Assembly: GCF_030272615.1 (NCBI RefSeq)
Contig: NC_081410.1
Coordinates: 507,989,942 to 508,053,941, forward strand
Length of the DNA: 64,000 nucleotides
From: Cryptomeria japonica
Lineage: Eukaryota; Streptophyta; Pinopsida; Cupressales; Cupressaceae
Direction: 5' to 3'
Shown here: piece after piece, positions 1-12,244 of the stretch
Position numbering within the stretch: position 1 is the stretch's first letter
Layout: the number at the start of each line of letters is the position of its first letter
Program-made: the position numbers and the translations under genes
Notes under the pieces: model-generated
Seen by the model: the letters and a program-made list of their open reading frames with translations, nothing else
Told to the model about the DNA's origin: nothing
The model's database searches: none

Positions 1-683
1 CAAACAAATTGAGCTTTGAAAACTGAGCAAATGGATTCATGAGGACTTGAAATTTGACATGATTACTCAAATTTATGCACAAAATTCAATCACTTTGAAT
101 TTCTTCATGAAGATCAACAAGGCAAAATATATAAACACTCAAATTAGGCTACTTGGCAAAATATGCATATGTGCCTAAAATGCACTTTCAGCTCACCCCT
201 TGAAACGGGTACCTGATAAACTGATCCAAACTAAAATCTGAAAATTGCAGAACACTTCATAGGTCAAATGAAAGGTGTACAATAAGTTTCCAAAGCCTTA
301 CCCCCTGAAAATCAAGTGGCTCCATTTTACCCTCTCTTTAACTAGGCCATTCAAACTGACTCATTTTATGATCATTTGGAAATGCAGAGCAAAATTTTTA
401 AATGGGCCTCTCAAATTACTCAAATTTAATGATTCCCAACACATATACCGACATGCATTGATATCAATTGGAAATTAGGGTTTCATGGATTAAAAGGGAT
501 AAGTTGCTTCATTTCTAATCACACAACACTCAGAGTGAAGCAAAGAGAGTTTAAGGTAATCAAGGTGATTAAAAGCATTTTCCAGTGATTTCTAGTATTG
601 TCTATGCGGATTTATCAAAGGTTTTCACCAAGTTTGGTTGTGAGGTATTTTCTTTGTTTTCACGCTATTTTTCAGAAATTGCA
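1..683 (+). other. Non-coding 5' flank of R1 ORF2
   Basis: No ORF with recognisable similarity is present. The stretch is AT-rich, with a telobox-like ttagggttt near 477. A leader of roughly 150 bases precedes the ATG at 684. By position it corresponds to the spacer between the gag-like gene and ORF2 in R3 (22441-22741), but I see no clear sequence match to that spacer. It may hold the ORF2 promoter or debris from the older part of R1. Confidence 0.4.
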
Positions 684-3600
684 ATGGCTTATGGATCTTC
701 TCCCACTCTGGAAGATGTTGTTGTCCCTATTGTGGTGGATATTAAGGATCATCCACATCCAAAATTCAAACAATGCCCTCTAATTATAAAGTTCAATGAC
801 TCTATCGATGCATTTTCTAGGGTTCTTGATAAAGTCCTTTATGTGGAAGATGTGAGAGAATATATACATTGCACTTTGGAGGATTTGGGTTCATCAAAGA
901 TTAAATCAATGTATCTATCTACTTTGTTGAACAAAGATTGATTGCTTAAACCAGAATTTCAAATTCTGAAGGAACATGGTTTTACCAACATTCTAGAGAT
1001 GCCCAAGTTCGAGGATGAAATGTATGAGTATGTGCTGAGCCGAGTCCATGGCGAGTTCATGTGGCTTGATTAGCTATATAAAATCACCAAGGAGGTGATT
1101 CATGCTATCATCGACTTACCCCAGGTCAAACAAAAACTAGGTAGGAGGAAGATTCCGAACAATGAGGTGACCAAGTTGACCGATGCCACCTCTGACAATC
1201 GGTCGATGCGGATTAGCAGTATCAAAGATAAAGTTTTTCAATTTGCAAGCATGGTAATTGGATACAAGGTAACTGAATCAAACTAGTTGAACTCTATTTC
1301 TAGTTCCTGTATTTTCTATGCACATAAGATGGTGAGAGAAAATGAGAAATATGATCTTTGTCAGTGGATGTGTGATGAGTTGAATCCTAGTTTGGGAAAG
1401 ATTAAGGGAGATAAGAAAGGAATATTCTAGTATGGAAATCTCATTGTCTATTTGATGCTTTTCTTTTTGAATTAGATACTGAGATCTGGTAAGAGGCAAT
1501 GGGCCTTGGATATACCAGTAGGTAAATAGATCAAGGATGCATTGAGAAACTTGAGACATGGCAAAGACTCCATTTTGTGGAGTTATTTCAAGGCATTTAA
1601 AAAGATATGAAGAAGAGGGAAAGGATACCTAAGCATATTGTTGATAAATACTCTACCGACATATGCTTCATGGTCAAAAAGGATAAAACTTTGATGGAGA
1701 CAATGCAACCTAGGACTATATGGGTTACTAAGATGGACTATGAGGTTGATGCACAGATCTTGGAGCTTTATGCCAAGATGCTTATAGATGCCCTGGTTGA
1801 TGAGAAGGAGAAAACATTTGGAACAACTAAGCAAAAGGAATCGAAGGTGAAGATTGGTTTCGGCAAGAAGAAAAGGGAAGGAAAAATCAAGAAGGTTGGA
1901 AGGGATGTCCAAAAGATGTCCTCTGAAATCAAAGAAATCATTGGTTTGGTAGAGACATCTCCTCTGATAGTTGTTCAGGCTTCTCCGGTAGTAGGAACCG
2001 GTAGGGGTTTATCTAAGAGGAAGAAACCGAAAACATTTATTTCTCTTATTGAATTTGGTTTTGAGACCGAGGAAGAAATCCTGAATATTCTTGAGATCTA
2101 TATGATGATTCAGAGGAAGAAGCCTAAGGAAGGGAAGCTGTCGAAATCCACAATCACTCCTCTGATAGCTCAAAAGAAAATTTTGAAGGAGAGGAATCCT
2201 ACTAAGAAAAGGAAATAGGCCAAGGAGTCTGCTCCCACCCCCGGTAAGAAGAACATATCATATTTAGATATTTCTCTTGAATCTGGTAAAAGTATAAAGG
2301 TTATTAATCTTCTTTCTATTGTTGAACTGATTGATCAGATCACAAAGGATGGTATTTTGAGTAACATACATCACTATTATGGTGATATGGATGATAAGGA
2401 ATAAAAGGAGATTGAGGAATCAATTTTTTTATATTTAGACATATACACAAAATATTTAATTGAAATTGAGTCTCAAATATCGGTAGATTTGTATAATAAG
2501 TTAGATCCTAGGAGGTTATTGGCTATTGAGGAGGATAAGCATATTAAGGTTCACGAATTGCTAACTGTTTGTGGTGCTATAACTGATGAAGAGATGAAAT
2601 AGTGTCTAGATCTTTCTAATAAAACAAGTTTCCAGAGTAGACACCGGCATACAAGTCTTATGGTGGGAAGAGTAAATGAAATTGTGAAGGAAACTCATGA
2701 GGCTTGGGTTAAATTATTTATGGATAAATCAGGTTTCTTTACATCACCAAATATTCCACCTAAGTCTGACATTCCTGACATCCCAATTGATGCTAAAGCT
2801 AAAGGTATACTAGGTGGATATCCACCGGTTTTGGAACGAAAAACATCTGAGGATATTCCTCTGGCAATTACACTTGTATAGAATGTTAAGATCAATGAAC
2901 TGGTAGTTAATTCTTCAATAATTTATGTTGATACAATTGAAGTTCATGAGGTTGAGGTAGTGGAAATAACTACACCAAGTGGTGAAGCCATTGGTTTTGA
3001 GGAGGTAAAGGATAAAGTAGATAAGAAGGTAGAAGGTTAGGTTGATCCAAATGAGGTTCGGGTACCGGTACCTTCACTAGTTGCTGGTTCTTCATTGTTG
3101 GCACTTGACTCATCCAGTCAAGAAGATTTTGATCATCTTGGAAATAAGAACATTGAGCAACTGAGCAATTTTGAATTGATGTTTGTTGCAGCTTAGAAAC
3201 TAATGAAGGAAGGATCAAAAGGTAAGCTAGTTATTGAGCAAGTTATTCCTATTTTGTAGTAGCTTGCATCAAAATGCAATTTTGATCAGGTAGCTAGTCC
3301 ATCCAATAAGTTGAAAGGTTTGACTGACCACATTGCCAAAAATTATAAACTCTTCAACAAGTGTCAAATAGATAGTTTGTGGAAAGGTATAATGCAGCTA
3401 GGAAGTTCACCTATGATAACATGATCACATCTAACAAGGCTAAGCTGAAAGATGAGATGACAAGAATTGATAAGGCTCTTCATCATAGCAGTTGAATATA
3501 CCGGTCTTGCACTAACAAAGCAAAACTAACATCAGACCTGGATAAAAAGGTTGAGGATAAGGACACGTTGGAATAACTTCTAGTCAATTTTGATAATACT

Positions 3601-3931
3601 AAATTATTGACCAACACGATTGATGGTCATATTTTTATTTTAGTCTAAAATTTCAGCCCTTAAGAAGGAAAAAGACAAGTTAATCCGGTGGGCCAAAGAG
3701 TTGAGAGGTTTGGTAAGTCCCCGGCTAAATACTTTCTTACTTCATAAGCAGGAATGTATGGAACAGATGAGTTTGCCCACACCAACAACCCTAATAGAGG
3801 AAGAACTATACGCTTACATTCTGAATGGGTTTGTATCTATTTTGGGAACTTTGAAATCTGGGTGGGATACTTATTTGGCATTTCTGAAGGGTGCTTATCT
3901 GGATATTTTTAAGTATATCTATATCAGGTAA
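684..3931 (+). pseudogene. R1 ORF2, uncharacterised R-family protein, decayed
   Basis: The reading starts at ATG 684 and continues through about eight or more stops and frame changes (for example stops near 939, 1074 and 1285 and a frame change near 1600) to about 3931, roughly 1,080 codons. Short motifs match R3 ORF2: RVHGEF.WLD (near 1045), EVTKLTDAT..NRSMRI (near 1165), a Lys-rich block near 1420, IVDKY and PRTIWV near 1640-1720, and YAKMLIDA near 1770. A basic linker follows, then a region poor in signatures, then a likely coiled coil. No transmembrane segment, protease or polymerase motif is seen. I do not recognise the family. It shares only the N-terminal two-thirds clearly with R3. 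Confidence 0.7.
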
Positions 3932-3989
3932 TCACATTTTGGTTTGTACAAAATTTCAATTCTTATTGTTTTTGCCCCAGTCCTTGGCA

Positions 3990-4159
3990 CTCTTGTCAAA
4001 GGGGGAGAGGTGGATATGAAAAATGTCTAGGGAGATAAGAAGTAATGTATATCTCCGGGGGAGTAGTCTTCTAAGATCAGTTTTTGGATGGAAACTGGTA
4101 CAACACTTCATCGATTCATTTTTCACATGAGTGTTGCCATCAATACCAAAGGGGGAGAT
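3990..4159 (+). promoter_or_regulatory. R1 polypurine tracts, last one is the PPT
   Basis: Three G-rich purine tracts occur: caaagggggagag near 3996, ccgggggag near 4057, and accaaagggggagat ending at 4159 directly before the LTR start TGTTGG. The last is the plus-strand primer. The same triple arrangement is found upstream of the 3' LTRs of R3 and C1. Confidence 0.8.
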
Positions 4160-5069
4160 TGTTGGCAATTGAAACTCATACGGGTTATAACTATTGTCAT
4201 TGTTGGCAACACACTTTATGGGAGATCTAGCAATCAAGGTAACCAACATTTAGGGAACTGACATTCAAGGAGCTGGAAAACTTGGAACTGGTATTCTAAG
4301 ACTGACATAGGAGTTTGATCCAACAAGCGTGGAAGCGGCAACGGTCATATTATTTTATATTTATATTTTATCTAGGTTGAAATGTGTCTTATATTTTGTG
4401 ATATGTTTGTAAGCAAACATAAGGTATTTGTGTTCATTCATGTAAATGGGTATATAAGTCAATCCAGGCTAGGTGATTTTGGATGACGTAGATATATGGG
4501 AAATAAAATAGATAAGTGATGGGAAAGGTTTTATGATGTTATCTTGATCAATAGAATGAGAATGTAAAGATCTATAATCAATCTTGATCATTTGTCTAGA
4601 GGATTGGGAAGTGATCTAAGATACTGGTAACAGATCTTATACTATAACCGATACAGACAATGTTTTACTCAAAACTCATCCAACATAGCAGATGCACATT
4701 ATAAGTTCAGTTTTGTTTGTAATCTAGTATTTGGATCTATAGTCAGTGAGGAACCTTTTGTTACGAGCAGTGTGCTCTAGGTAGTGTGCCTTCCTACATG
4801 TGTAGGCCCCTCTTGTAATATTTATTCATTTGGCTAGTGGATAGATATTGTGGGTAACCTATCCCATCGTGGTTTTTCATCTTTGAGGTTTTCCATGTAT
4901 AAATATTTGTGTTATGGTGTTGATTCTTGTGGTTCAATTAATATTACTTTTTGTTAATTTCTTTTATGCATACTAGTTAATAAGTGGATTTGTTAATAAG
5001 GTTAAAATTACCTTAACCGACAAAAAAATGATTCACCCCCCCCCCTCTTAGTGTTCTTGGATTCCAACA
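4160..5069 (+). repeat. R1 3' LTR
   Basis: The 910-bp LTR starts TGTTGGCA after the PPT and ends ccaaca at 5069. Near its end is the motif gattcacccccccccctctta, also seen at the ends of the R2/R3 and C1 LTRs. Its R-U5 part (about 4760-4920: tctaggtagtgtgcc, then cccatcgtggtttttc) is clearly related to the same part of C1. Its U3 is different. The partner 5' LTR is outside the window. Confidence 0.85.
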
Positions 5070-5862
5070 GTTTTTGTCAATTGGTATTGATTTTAGCGTT
5101 ATGTGGTACTTTTGATGGTGTAGCATGTTGCGGTTGATTTTGGCATGATTTATAGTGGATGAGAGCATTTTGAAATTTGAATTAGCTCCATGGTATGTAA
5201 TGAAAATCATTATCTTGGTCTAATGATTAATCCTTGTATCATGTAATGTAACTTTGTGAGTTGAGGGTTGAGGGTCTACCCGACCTTGTTATCAAGGTTG
5301 ATAAATTGTATATATACATGTGTTATTCACTTAGTTTTGGTGTCAAGATAGTGTCTGCATTATCAAAGAAAGGTGAATGTGTGAACAAGAGATTAATCAT
5401 TCAGTGAAGTGTTGAGGTGAGACTAGTGGTGTTGAAGAGACAACTGTGCTTAATCGGAAATGTTATCAGGCATTTGTAGATGCTATCATTGTAGTTCATT
5501 TCTTCTGGATTGTAGTCCGAATCATATTGTAAGTCAACGAGACTTCCTTGAGGTTTGTAGCCTTCCAAGCGAATATCTTTTGAGTAGTGAGATCTAGGTA
5601 GTGTGCCTGAATGCATGTGCACTCCCCATTATAATATTTTCACATACTATTGTAGAGTATCATCTTACTGTGGGTAGACTCCCATCGTGGTTTTTCCCTT
5701 AACTGGGTTTTCCACGTCAAAAATCTTGGTGTTTTGTGTTGTGTTGTTAATTTTCATCACTGTTTATTGCTCTAGTTTATTAGTTTATGTCTTGAAGTTT
5801 AATTATGAGATCCAATGAAGACTGATTCACCCTCTCCCTCTCAGTCTTCCTTCTTGATTACA
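5070..5862 (+). repeat. C1 5' LTR, distal part
   Basis: This is collinear with the C1 3' LTR from about 39966 to 40760. It carries the shared R-U5 block (atctaggtagtgtgcc near 5590, cccatcgtggtttttccc near 5683) and the near-terminal motif gattcaccctctccctctcagt. The first ~460 bases of this LTR are missing because R1 is inserted there; they should lie left of the window. Confidence 0.85.
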
Positions 5863-5871
5863 TATTATAAT

Positions 5872-5883
5872 TGTTATCAGAGC
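5872..5883 (+). promoter_or_regulatory. C1 primer-binding site (tRNA-iMet type)
   Basis: TGTTATCAGAGC differs by one base from TGGTATCAGAGC, the usual complement of the initiator tRNA-Met 3' end in plant copia elements. It lies about nine bases after the LTR end. Confidence 0.8.
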
Positions 5884-5925
5884 TAGATCCTCTGGTAGAA
5901 GCTTAATCGCTTGAGGAGATTCGAG

Positions 5926-6895
5926 ATGGTAGCTCAAGGTATTCTTTCCAAGAAGGATAGTTCAAGGTTTGATGGAAGTAACTATATTGTATGGAAGAGC
6001 TGGATGGAGGTGCACTTGAAATGTCTTAGAGAGGATTACTAGAAGATTACTAAGAATGTCTATGTTGTTCCTCATAATGGACCATCCACTCCTGATGAGG
6101 TTAAGGAAGCAACATTTAACATCAGAGCAAAGGACGCATTTCTTAGTGCCCTGATTGATTATGAAATGACAAATGTTATGGGACTTCAGATCGCACATGA
6201 GATCTGGGAGAAGCTTGAGATCCTATATGAAGGTGACAATCAAGTGAAAGTTGCTAAGTTGTTGAGTTTGAAAGGAAAGTGTGAGACATTGAAGATGGGA
6301 GATGATGAGAACATACATTCATACATGGGTAAGCTGAATGAACTTGTCCTTGGTATTAGGTGTGCCGGTGGAAAGATTGAAGAAGATGAGATTGTTGCTA
6401 AGGTGCTGAGATATTTTCCTCTTGCTTATAAACATAAGGTTGGTTTTATTGATGAGATCCAGAGTGTGACTACAGTAACAAGAGATATATTGGATCGAAA
6501 ACTTGTTCCATTTGAGTTGAGAGAATTTGGAGAATCACATGGAAAGTCTGAGACTGCATTTAGAGTATCAACATTTATATGACCCGGTAAGTAGAAATTT
6601 GATCCTGATGAGTGCAGTATATCCATTTATGAAAGAGAAAGAAGATAAAAAGAAAAGAAAGAAAGAGATCTTGATGAACTTGAAGCATTGATTTCTCGGA
6701 GATTTCCTAAAGGTGTCGATAAGTATGATGGAAAGTTTCCCTTGAAATGTTTTTCTTGTAATAAGATAAGACTTTTTTCTTCTAGATGCCCAAAGAGAAT
6801 GGCTAAGTATGACAGACATGATAACTTTGATAAACATGATAGGAATGATATATATGAGAAGCATGAGAAGTATGATAAGCCTTATAAGTCTAATT
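5926..6895 (+). pseudogene. gag: C1 gag (UBN2-type capsid plus zinc knuckle)
   Basis: ATG at 5926 opens a reading frame shared with the long segment at 6166-6582, interrupted by one TAG near 6040. The start resembles copia gag (short hydrophobic start, SSRFDG.NY..WK), followed by a UBN2-like capsid with EIWEKLEILYEG near 6196. A stop (TGA) falls at 6580. Further on is a damaged zinc knuckle, CFSCNK..LFSSRCP, near 6748-6790, in which the histidine is missing. It would package RNA in virus-like particles. It is dead through stops and the broken knuckle. Confidence 0.85.
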
Positions 6896-6960
6896 GAAAG
6901 TTTAGGAACAAGAAGAATTGTTATTATTCTGCAAATGAAGGTGTTACAAATGATCAATGA

Positions 6961-7467
6961 CAAGTAGATGAAGTTGTGTTTATTATCATTAAAGAAGATA
7001 GAGCTGTATTTATTGATTCCACTAGTTGTTTTGTTGAGAAGAAAGTTTTGGATGTTAAGGTAGAAGAAAAGGGTGGATGGGTGGTTGATAGTGACTATTC
7101 ATATATATGACCAGTAATAAAAGAAAATTTGTAAGCATGGAAAGGTATGATGTTGGAATAGTTAGATTTGGAGATGACAAAGCATGTGTAATCCATGGGA
7201 GAGGTTCTATTTCTTTTGTTGGTAAGCATAACATTGATGGTGTCTTATATGTTGAAGGTTTGAAGAATAATCTTTTGAGTGTTGGAAAGATGGTTGATAA
7301 GGGTTATGATCTACAATTCAAGGATGGTAAATGCAAGATCCTAAATGCCTCTAGTATAGTGATTCCATCAGGAACTAAGACTGAAGGTAACTTTTTTCAT
7401 TTGAATGCTTGTGAGAAAAGTTGTTTGATTGCTAAGATAGATGAGTGTTGGTTGTGGCATAGAAGAA
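6961..7467 (+). pseudogene. pol: C1 protease and GAG-pre-integrase region
   Basis: The aspartic protease site that is usually DSG reads DSD (VVDSDYS near 7083), so catalysis is lost. After a stop the frame continues from about 7107 with VLYVEGLKNNLLSVG and then WLWHRRM at 7447-7467, the start of the GAG-pre-integrase domain. The reading breaks off at 7467 because G1 is inserted; it resumes at 15248 with CHVNFDSLIKI. Confidence 0.85.
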
Positions 7468-9021
7468 TGATTAAGGAGCACCTCATCAACAAGATATTAT
7501 TGACCCTGAGGATGAAGACTATGATCATTAGAATGTGTTAGTGTGTCTTATGTTTCATGTATGCAAATAAACCCCACCTTGTAAGCCCATGTCACCAATT
7601 AGGCGATTTGAGAAGCCAATTGGGAGAATGTGGTAAAACGGGGTAGTAGAAGGTTTAGAGTTATGGTTGATAGGTTTTAGACATTTTTTATGTGTGTGGA
7701 TCCCAACCATAGGAAGTATGACAACTTTTTGTACAAAATTGCAAAAATGCAACTTTTATAAAATGCAACTTTTGAGTGCAAAAGTGCAACTTTTTGTAAT
7801 TCAGTTGGGGAAGCCTTTCAACAGCTCCAACCTACTCCAAATTTGGTGGGAAACCATTGGAGAGTTGTATAATATTTTTTGGATCGATTCGCAAGGTTTC
7901 TCATGTTGGAGTTGGAGTTTATGAAGCAATAATACTCAAAACAATTTAGTTTTCCCTGAAAAATTCTGAGTTTCTAGGCATTGCACATGATTGTACAGAT
8001 GGATTGGAACCCCACAATCCATGGAATAGATAGGGTGATGAATTAAATTTCTTTTGGTGGTGGCCTAAGTTCTTAATTGTTCGGGAGTAGAGAAAACCAT
8101 CCATTTTACTGACTAAGACCAAAAAATTTAGGGTTTGGAGAGGGTTTTGAACCAAAATGGCTTCATCTTAGACTTCGGTCCATTAGAAAACTCTTCCTTT
8201 GGAAGGATGCATGATGAGCCTTTGTATTTTAGTGTTTTCAAGTTTTTTTATAGGGGATATCTTTTTGTGTGGAGAAATGAATAGATTTAGGTAGGCATCT
8301 CTATGTTACTACCTAGGACAAGTTTTAGGACAGTCATCATAATTTGTCTTAGCGATGGATTCTAGATGTGCAACCCTAGAATTAGAATTTTCTCACTACC
8401 CCCCACATGCCTATTAAGTTGATTTTTCATTTGGTCTACCGGTAAAGGTAGTTTCTTTGGAGAAAAGGGCTAATTGCCCCTATTAGGTCTCTTAGCCTCT
8501 GAGGGAATAGACCTTATATTTGCAAATTTGACCAAACCACTTTGGGAATCTATATATCTTTAAAAAGGGTGTCCGAAATGCTAAGTTTTTTGTATGGGTG
8601 TGTGGAATATTTCTGATTTAAAGTCAAAACACCGGTCTAGAAGGGCTACTAGCCAGAGGGGTAGGTTTACAAAGCAGGTATAAGGATTCGATACCCTAGA
8701 TCAAAACCAATGCTTGAAAGTGGTCTTAGATGTTATGTATTGACCAAATACAAAATTCAAAGGAGTGAGGATCACCGGTAAAGCCTGTTTGAAGAGTTGA
8801 ATCCTTTTACTCATCTTAACAGTAAAGCCTGACGAATAAAGCTTGTTCAAAGAGTTCAAGCCTATTACTCATCTTGAGTAGGCCTAAGACTAGGGAATGT
8901 GTGTGTAGTTTCATCCAAGGTGTAGATTCCTTCCTTGTAGGACCCTTGTGAGTAGTGGAAGGGTCACTAGCTTAGCCTTATTTGGGCCTGTTAGTAGGAG
9001 TTTGGGTTGGCCTCTACATCA
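7468..9021 (+). repeat. G1 5' LTR
   Basis: Starts TGAT and ends catca. It aligns over its full length with 13687-15242, including gatgagtaaaag-like and tagaagggctactag-like segments near 8640. Frequent single-base differences between the LTRs suggest an insertion of some age. The first ~70 bases carry the homologue of the polyprotein C-terminus found in the 3' LTR. Confidence 0.9.
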
Positions 9022-9023
9022 AG

Positions 9024-9036
9024 TGGGATGAGAACC
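9024..9036 (+). promoter_or_regulatory. G1 primer-binding site, degenerate iMet type
   Basis: TGGGATGAGAACC starts two bases after the LTR and matches 10 of 13 bases of the tRNA-iMet site TGGTATCAGAGCC. Position supports the call; mutation or another tRNA could explain the mismatches. Confidence 0.5.
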
Positions 9037-9060
9037 TAAGGAGTTTCCTTTGGAAGACAA

Positions 9061-10132
9061 GATGTCAAAAGAAGAAGGATCCCATGAGGCACCTTCAAGA
9101 ATGAACAATGAAGAGTTGGGTGAAGAAGCAGATGGCAAAGAGCAGAGCATATAGGGCTAAGAATCAGACCTTGAGGAATGAGATGGACCAGTTGAAGGAC
9201 ATAGTAGAGAGGGGAGAAAATGACTTTGCAGAAGAAGGGTATGAAGAGGATATCCCTATGTAGGAAGAGCTAGAGGTACTTGCAGACCAGAGACCCTTGA
9301 TGAGTGTCCTCAAGTCCATGGAGAGAAAAACACTGGATGTGAAGATGGATCCTGACACCGTGATGGAGTGGATAGACTCCTTGGACAACTTTTTTGAATG
9401 TGAAGACATACCAGACCACCAGAGGGTGAAGATGGAACAATCCAAAATGAAAGGGGCTGCACTAACTTGGTGGACTTTCATCCAAGGTGAGAGGGTGAAA
9501 GAGGGAAAGAGAAGGATAGCTACATGGAAGAAGATGATAGCTTTGGTGAAAGAAGCCTATGTCCCAATGGATTACAATATCCAATTGCATAGGAGAAGGA
9601 AGAATTTGAAGAAAAAGGAGATGGATGTGAGTTCCTAACCTGAGGATTTCATGAAGTTATGTGTGAGGACTAAGGTGAAAGAGAGTGAAGATGAGAAGGT
9701 GGCAAGGTATCTCAATGGGTTGAGGCTTATAATCCAAGAAGACTTGAATCTCCACACCCTGGAGACAGTCCAAAAGTGCTTTCAATTGGCACTCAAGGTG
9801 GAGGATAATTTGAAGAGAAGGTAGGATCAAAATGGAAAAGGTAAAGAGAGGCAAAAGAGAGGAGGAAGAGGACCTTTCAAAGGTAGAGGAAATGGGTTTG
9901 GTTATCAGGGAGATTCTAATCAAGAAGGCAATAGAGGAGAGAGCAGTTACAATCAAGGAGGAGGCTACAATCCAAGAGGAAGCTTTAGGGGTAGAATACC
10001 AACCTCTAGAGGGAGATACCAAGGTAGAGGACCTCCTAGATGCTACAACTGTAATCAAGAAGGGCATATGGTCAATAGGTGTCTGAAGAAGGCTTCTAGC
10101 TCCATGGGAGAAAGGAGAAGCAATTTGGTGTA
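9061..10132 (+). pseudogene. gag: G1 gag (Retrotrans_gag plus CCHC)
   Basis: A start at ATG 9061 gives an acidic N-terminus with a TAG near 9150 and a frame change. The capsid core spans about 9297-9830, with the typical MKGAALTWW and a following W.KM...V. pattern. A CCHC knuckle (CYNCNQEGHMVNRC) lies at about 10037-10083. Several stops (9637, 9822 and others) break it. Function: RNA-binding structural protein of the particle. Confidence 0.85.
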
Positions 10133-10205
10133 GTAATCTAATTGTCAAAGTGTGGCAAGTGAAAACACTTATCAAAGTATTAATGCCCCTGATGGTTATG
10201 GATAT

Positions 10206-10719
10206 CCTTAAAGAGGAGAGTCTTTGATGATGAGGAGAGTAGTAACCACCATGAACATACCTGACAAGGACCCTACACAAAGGAAATCTATTTTCAAAAC
10301 CACTTGCAAGGCGGGAGGAAAGGTATGCAAGGTTCTAATAGACTCTGGTTCCACTAAAATTTTTGTATCACTTGAAATGGTAGAGAAGCTAAAACTTAGG
10401 AAGTTGCTTCACCCTTATCCCTATAAGGTTTCATGGCTCAGCCAAGATCAACAAGCAGTGGTGGAAGAGCAGGCTTGGGTGGAGTTTTAGTTTGGATCTT
10501 ACAAGGATAGATTGCTATTTGACATAGCCAAGAAGGATGCATGCCATCTCTTGGTTGGGAGGCCATGGCAGTATGACTTGAAAGCTTATCATGATGGGTT
10601 GAGAAACACTTATTCTATCAACAAGGATGGTAAGGTGATAGAAATCTTGCCTCTTATAGAGGAAGAGATGGAATCAAAAGTGAAGGATACAAGAGTGTTG
10701 ATCATAGAAGGTAAATAGT
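10206..10719 (+). pseudogene. pol: G1 aspartic protease region
   Basis: The active-site motif LIDSGST sits near 10336-10356, preceded by the usual strand VCKV. The matching C-terminal segment HLLVGRPWQYD lies near 10546-10575, followed by the linker to RT. A TAG at 10488-10490 splits it. It would cleave the polyprotein. The catalytic Asp-Ser-Gly is intact, so inactivation is by the stop. Confidence 0.8.
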
Positions 10720-10851
10720 TCATGAAGGAGATTGTAGAGAAAGGTGCAGTTTGCTATATATGCCCTCATGCCTAGCCCAAAGGTGATAAGGAAAGAGAAG
10801 TATGCAGAAGGGAAAGGAGGACCAAAACACATAGAACCAATAGTCAGATAG

Positions 10852-12225
10852 TTGCTTGATAACCATCAAGGAATCATCTTAGATGGAATGCTAAGATCCC
10901 TACCACTAGTGAGGGACATCAGTCACTATATAGATCTGATCCCTAGATCTATATTGCCAAACAAGGTAGCCTACAAGCTCACCCCAGACCAGAATGTAGA
11001 AATGGCCAGATGCATTGAAGAGTTGCTTGAATCAGGACTAATTGGCAAGAGTCTAAGCCCATGTGCAGTACCAATAGTCCTTGCACCTAAGAAAGAAGGC
11101 ACTTGGAGGCTTTGTATAGACTCAAGAGCCATCAACAAGATAACCATCAGGTATAGGTTCCCAATCCCTAGAATAAAGGATTTGCTTGATTTCTTAGGGA
11201 GTGCTAAATATTTTACAAAAATGGATCTAAAAAGTGGATACCATCAGATTAGAATAAGGCCAGAGGATGAATGGAAAAATATTTTTAAAACTAATGAGGG
11301 GTTATATGAATGGAAAGTCATGCCATTTGGGTTGTCCGATGCCCCTAGTACCTTTATGAGGTTAATGAAAAAATTCTTGGTGGAATTCATAGGAAAATTT
11401 TGTCATAATATACCTAGATGATAGCTTGATCTTCAGTCACACAAGGGAGGAGCACCTCAAAAAAATAGATATGGTTCTCAAGAGCTTACATGAAGAACAA
11501 CTAATGATCAATTTGGAGAAGTGTTTGTTCATGCAGGAACAAATCATCTACTTGGGTTTTGTAATCTCACAAGGTGAGTTGAAAATGGATCAAGAGAAGG
11601 TGAGTGCTATAGTGTCTTGGCCTACACCTATAACTATGAATGATGTCCAAAGTTTCCATGGTTTAGCAACTTTTTATAGGAAATTCATAAGAGGATTTAG
11701 TCATATTTGTGCACCCATGCTTGACACCATAAAGGGAGGACAAAAGTGCGGGTTCAGTTGGACAAAAGAGGCAGATGATTCATTTGAGACATTGAAGAAG
11801 AAGGTTGCAGAACAACCAGCCCTTGTCTTACCTGACTTCAACAAGACATTTCAGGTGGAATGTGATGCAAGTCACATGGTAATTGGAGTGGTACTCAGTC
11901 AGGAAGGAAGGCCTATTTCTTTTTTCAGTGAAAAGCTAAATGATGTTAAGAAAAGATACTCATCTTATGACTTGGAGATGTATGCTCTAGTATAGTCATT
12001 GAAGAAATGGAGGCACTATTTATTGCCTAAGGAGTTCATAGTGTTTACTGATAATTAGGCACTCAATTTCATAAATACCAAAGAGAGGCTTAATCACTGA
12101 CATATCAAGTGGGTAGAGACCCTACAAGATTTCACATTTACCCTCAAACACAAGAAGGGAGTCAAGAACAAAGTTGCAGATGCTTTTAGCAGAAGTGTTT
12201 TGACTGTAAACCAGATCAAGATGTA
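10852..12225 (+). pseudogene. pol: G1 reverse transcriptase and RNase H
   Basis: The RT fingers and palm run from about 10900: YKLTPDQ, CIDSRAINKIT, then KMDLKSGYHQIRI with the first catalytic Asp near 11222. A frame change near 11395 precedes the catalytic YLDD at about 11411-11422. The thumb and connection follow (FYRKFIRGFS). RNase H (VECDAS, YSSYDLEMYAL) runs from about 11855 to 12225, broken by TAG near 11993 and 12057 and TGA near 12098. The first and last of these look like Q to TAG and R to TGA changes. Confidence 0.88.
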
Positions 12226-12244
12226 GAGTATTGGTATTGATTCC

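Larger units (their letters stand above)
1..5069 (+). mobile_element. R1: pol-less LTR retroelement, 3' part
   Basis: The left end lies outside the window. Visible parts are a 5' flank of ORF2 (1-683), a decayed long ORF2 (684-3931), purine tracts (about 3990-4159) and a 3' LTR (4160-5069). ORF2 is homologous to ORF2 of R3 on the minus strand at 19200-22440. No protease, integrase, RT or RNase H is visible between ORF2 and the LTR. Sequence after 5069 matches the middle of the C1 3' LTR (from about 39966), so R1 was inserted into the C1 5' LTR. The order of parts is seen; the family name R is mine. Confidence 0.8.
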
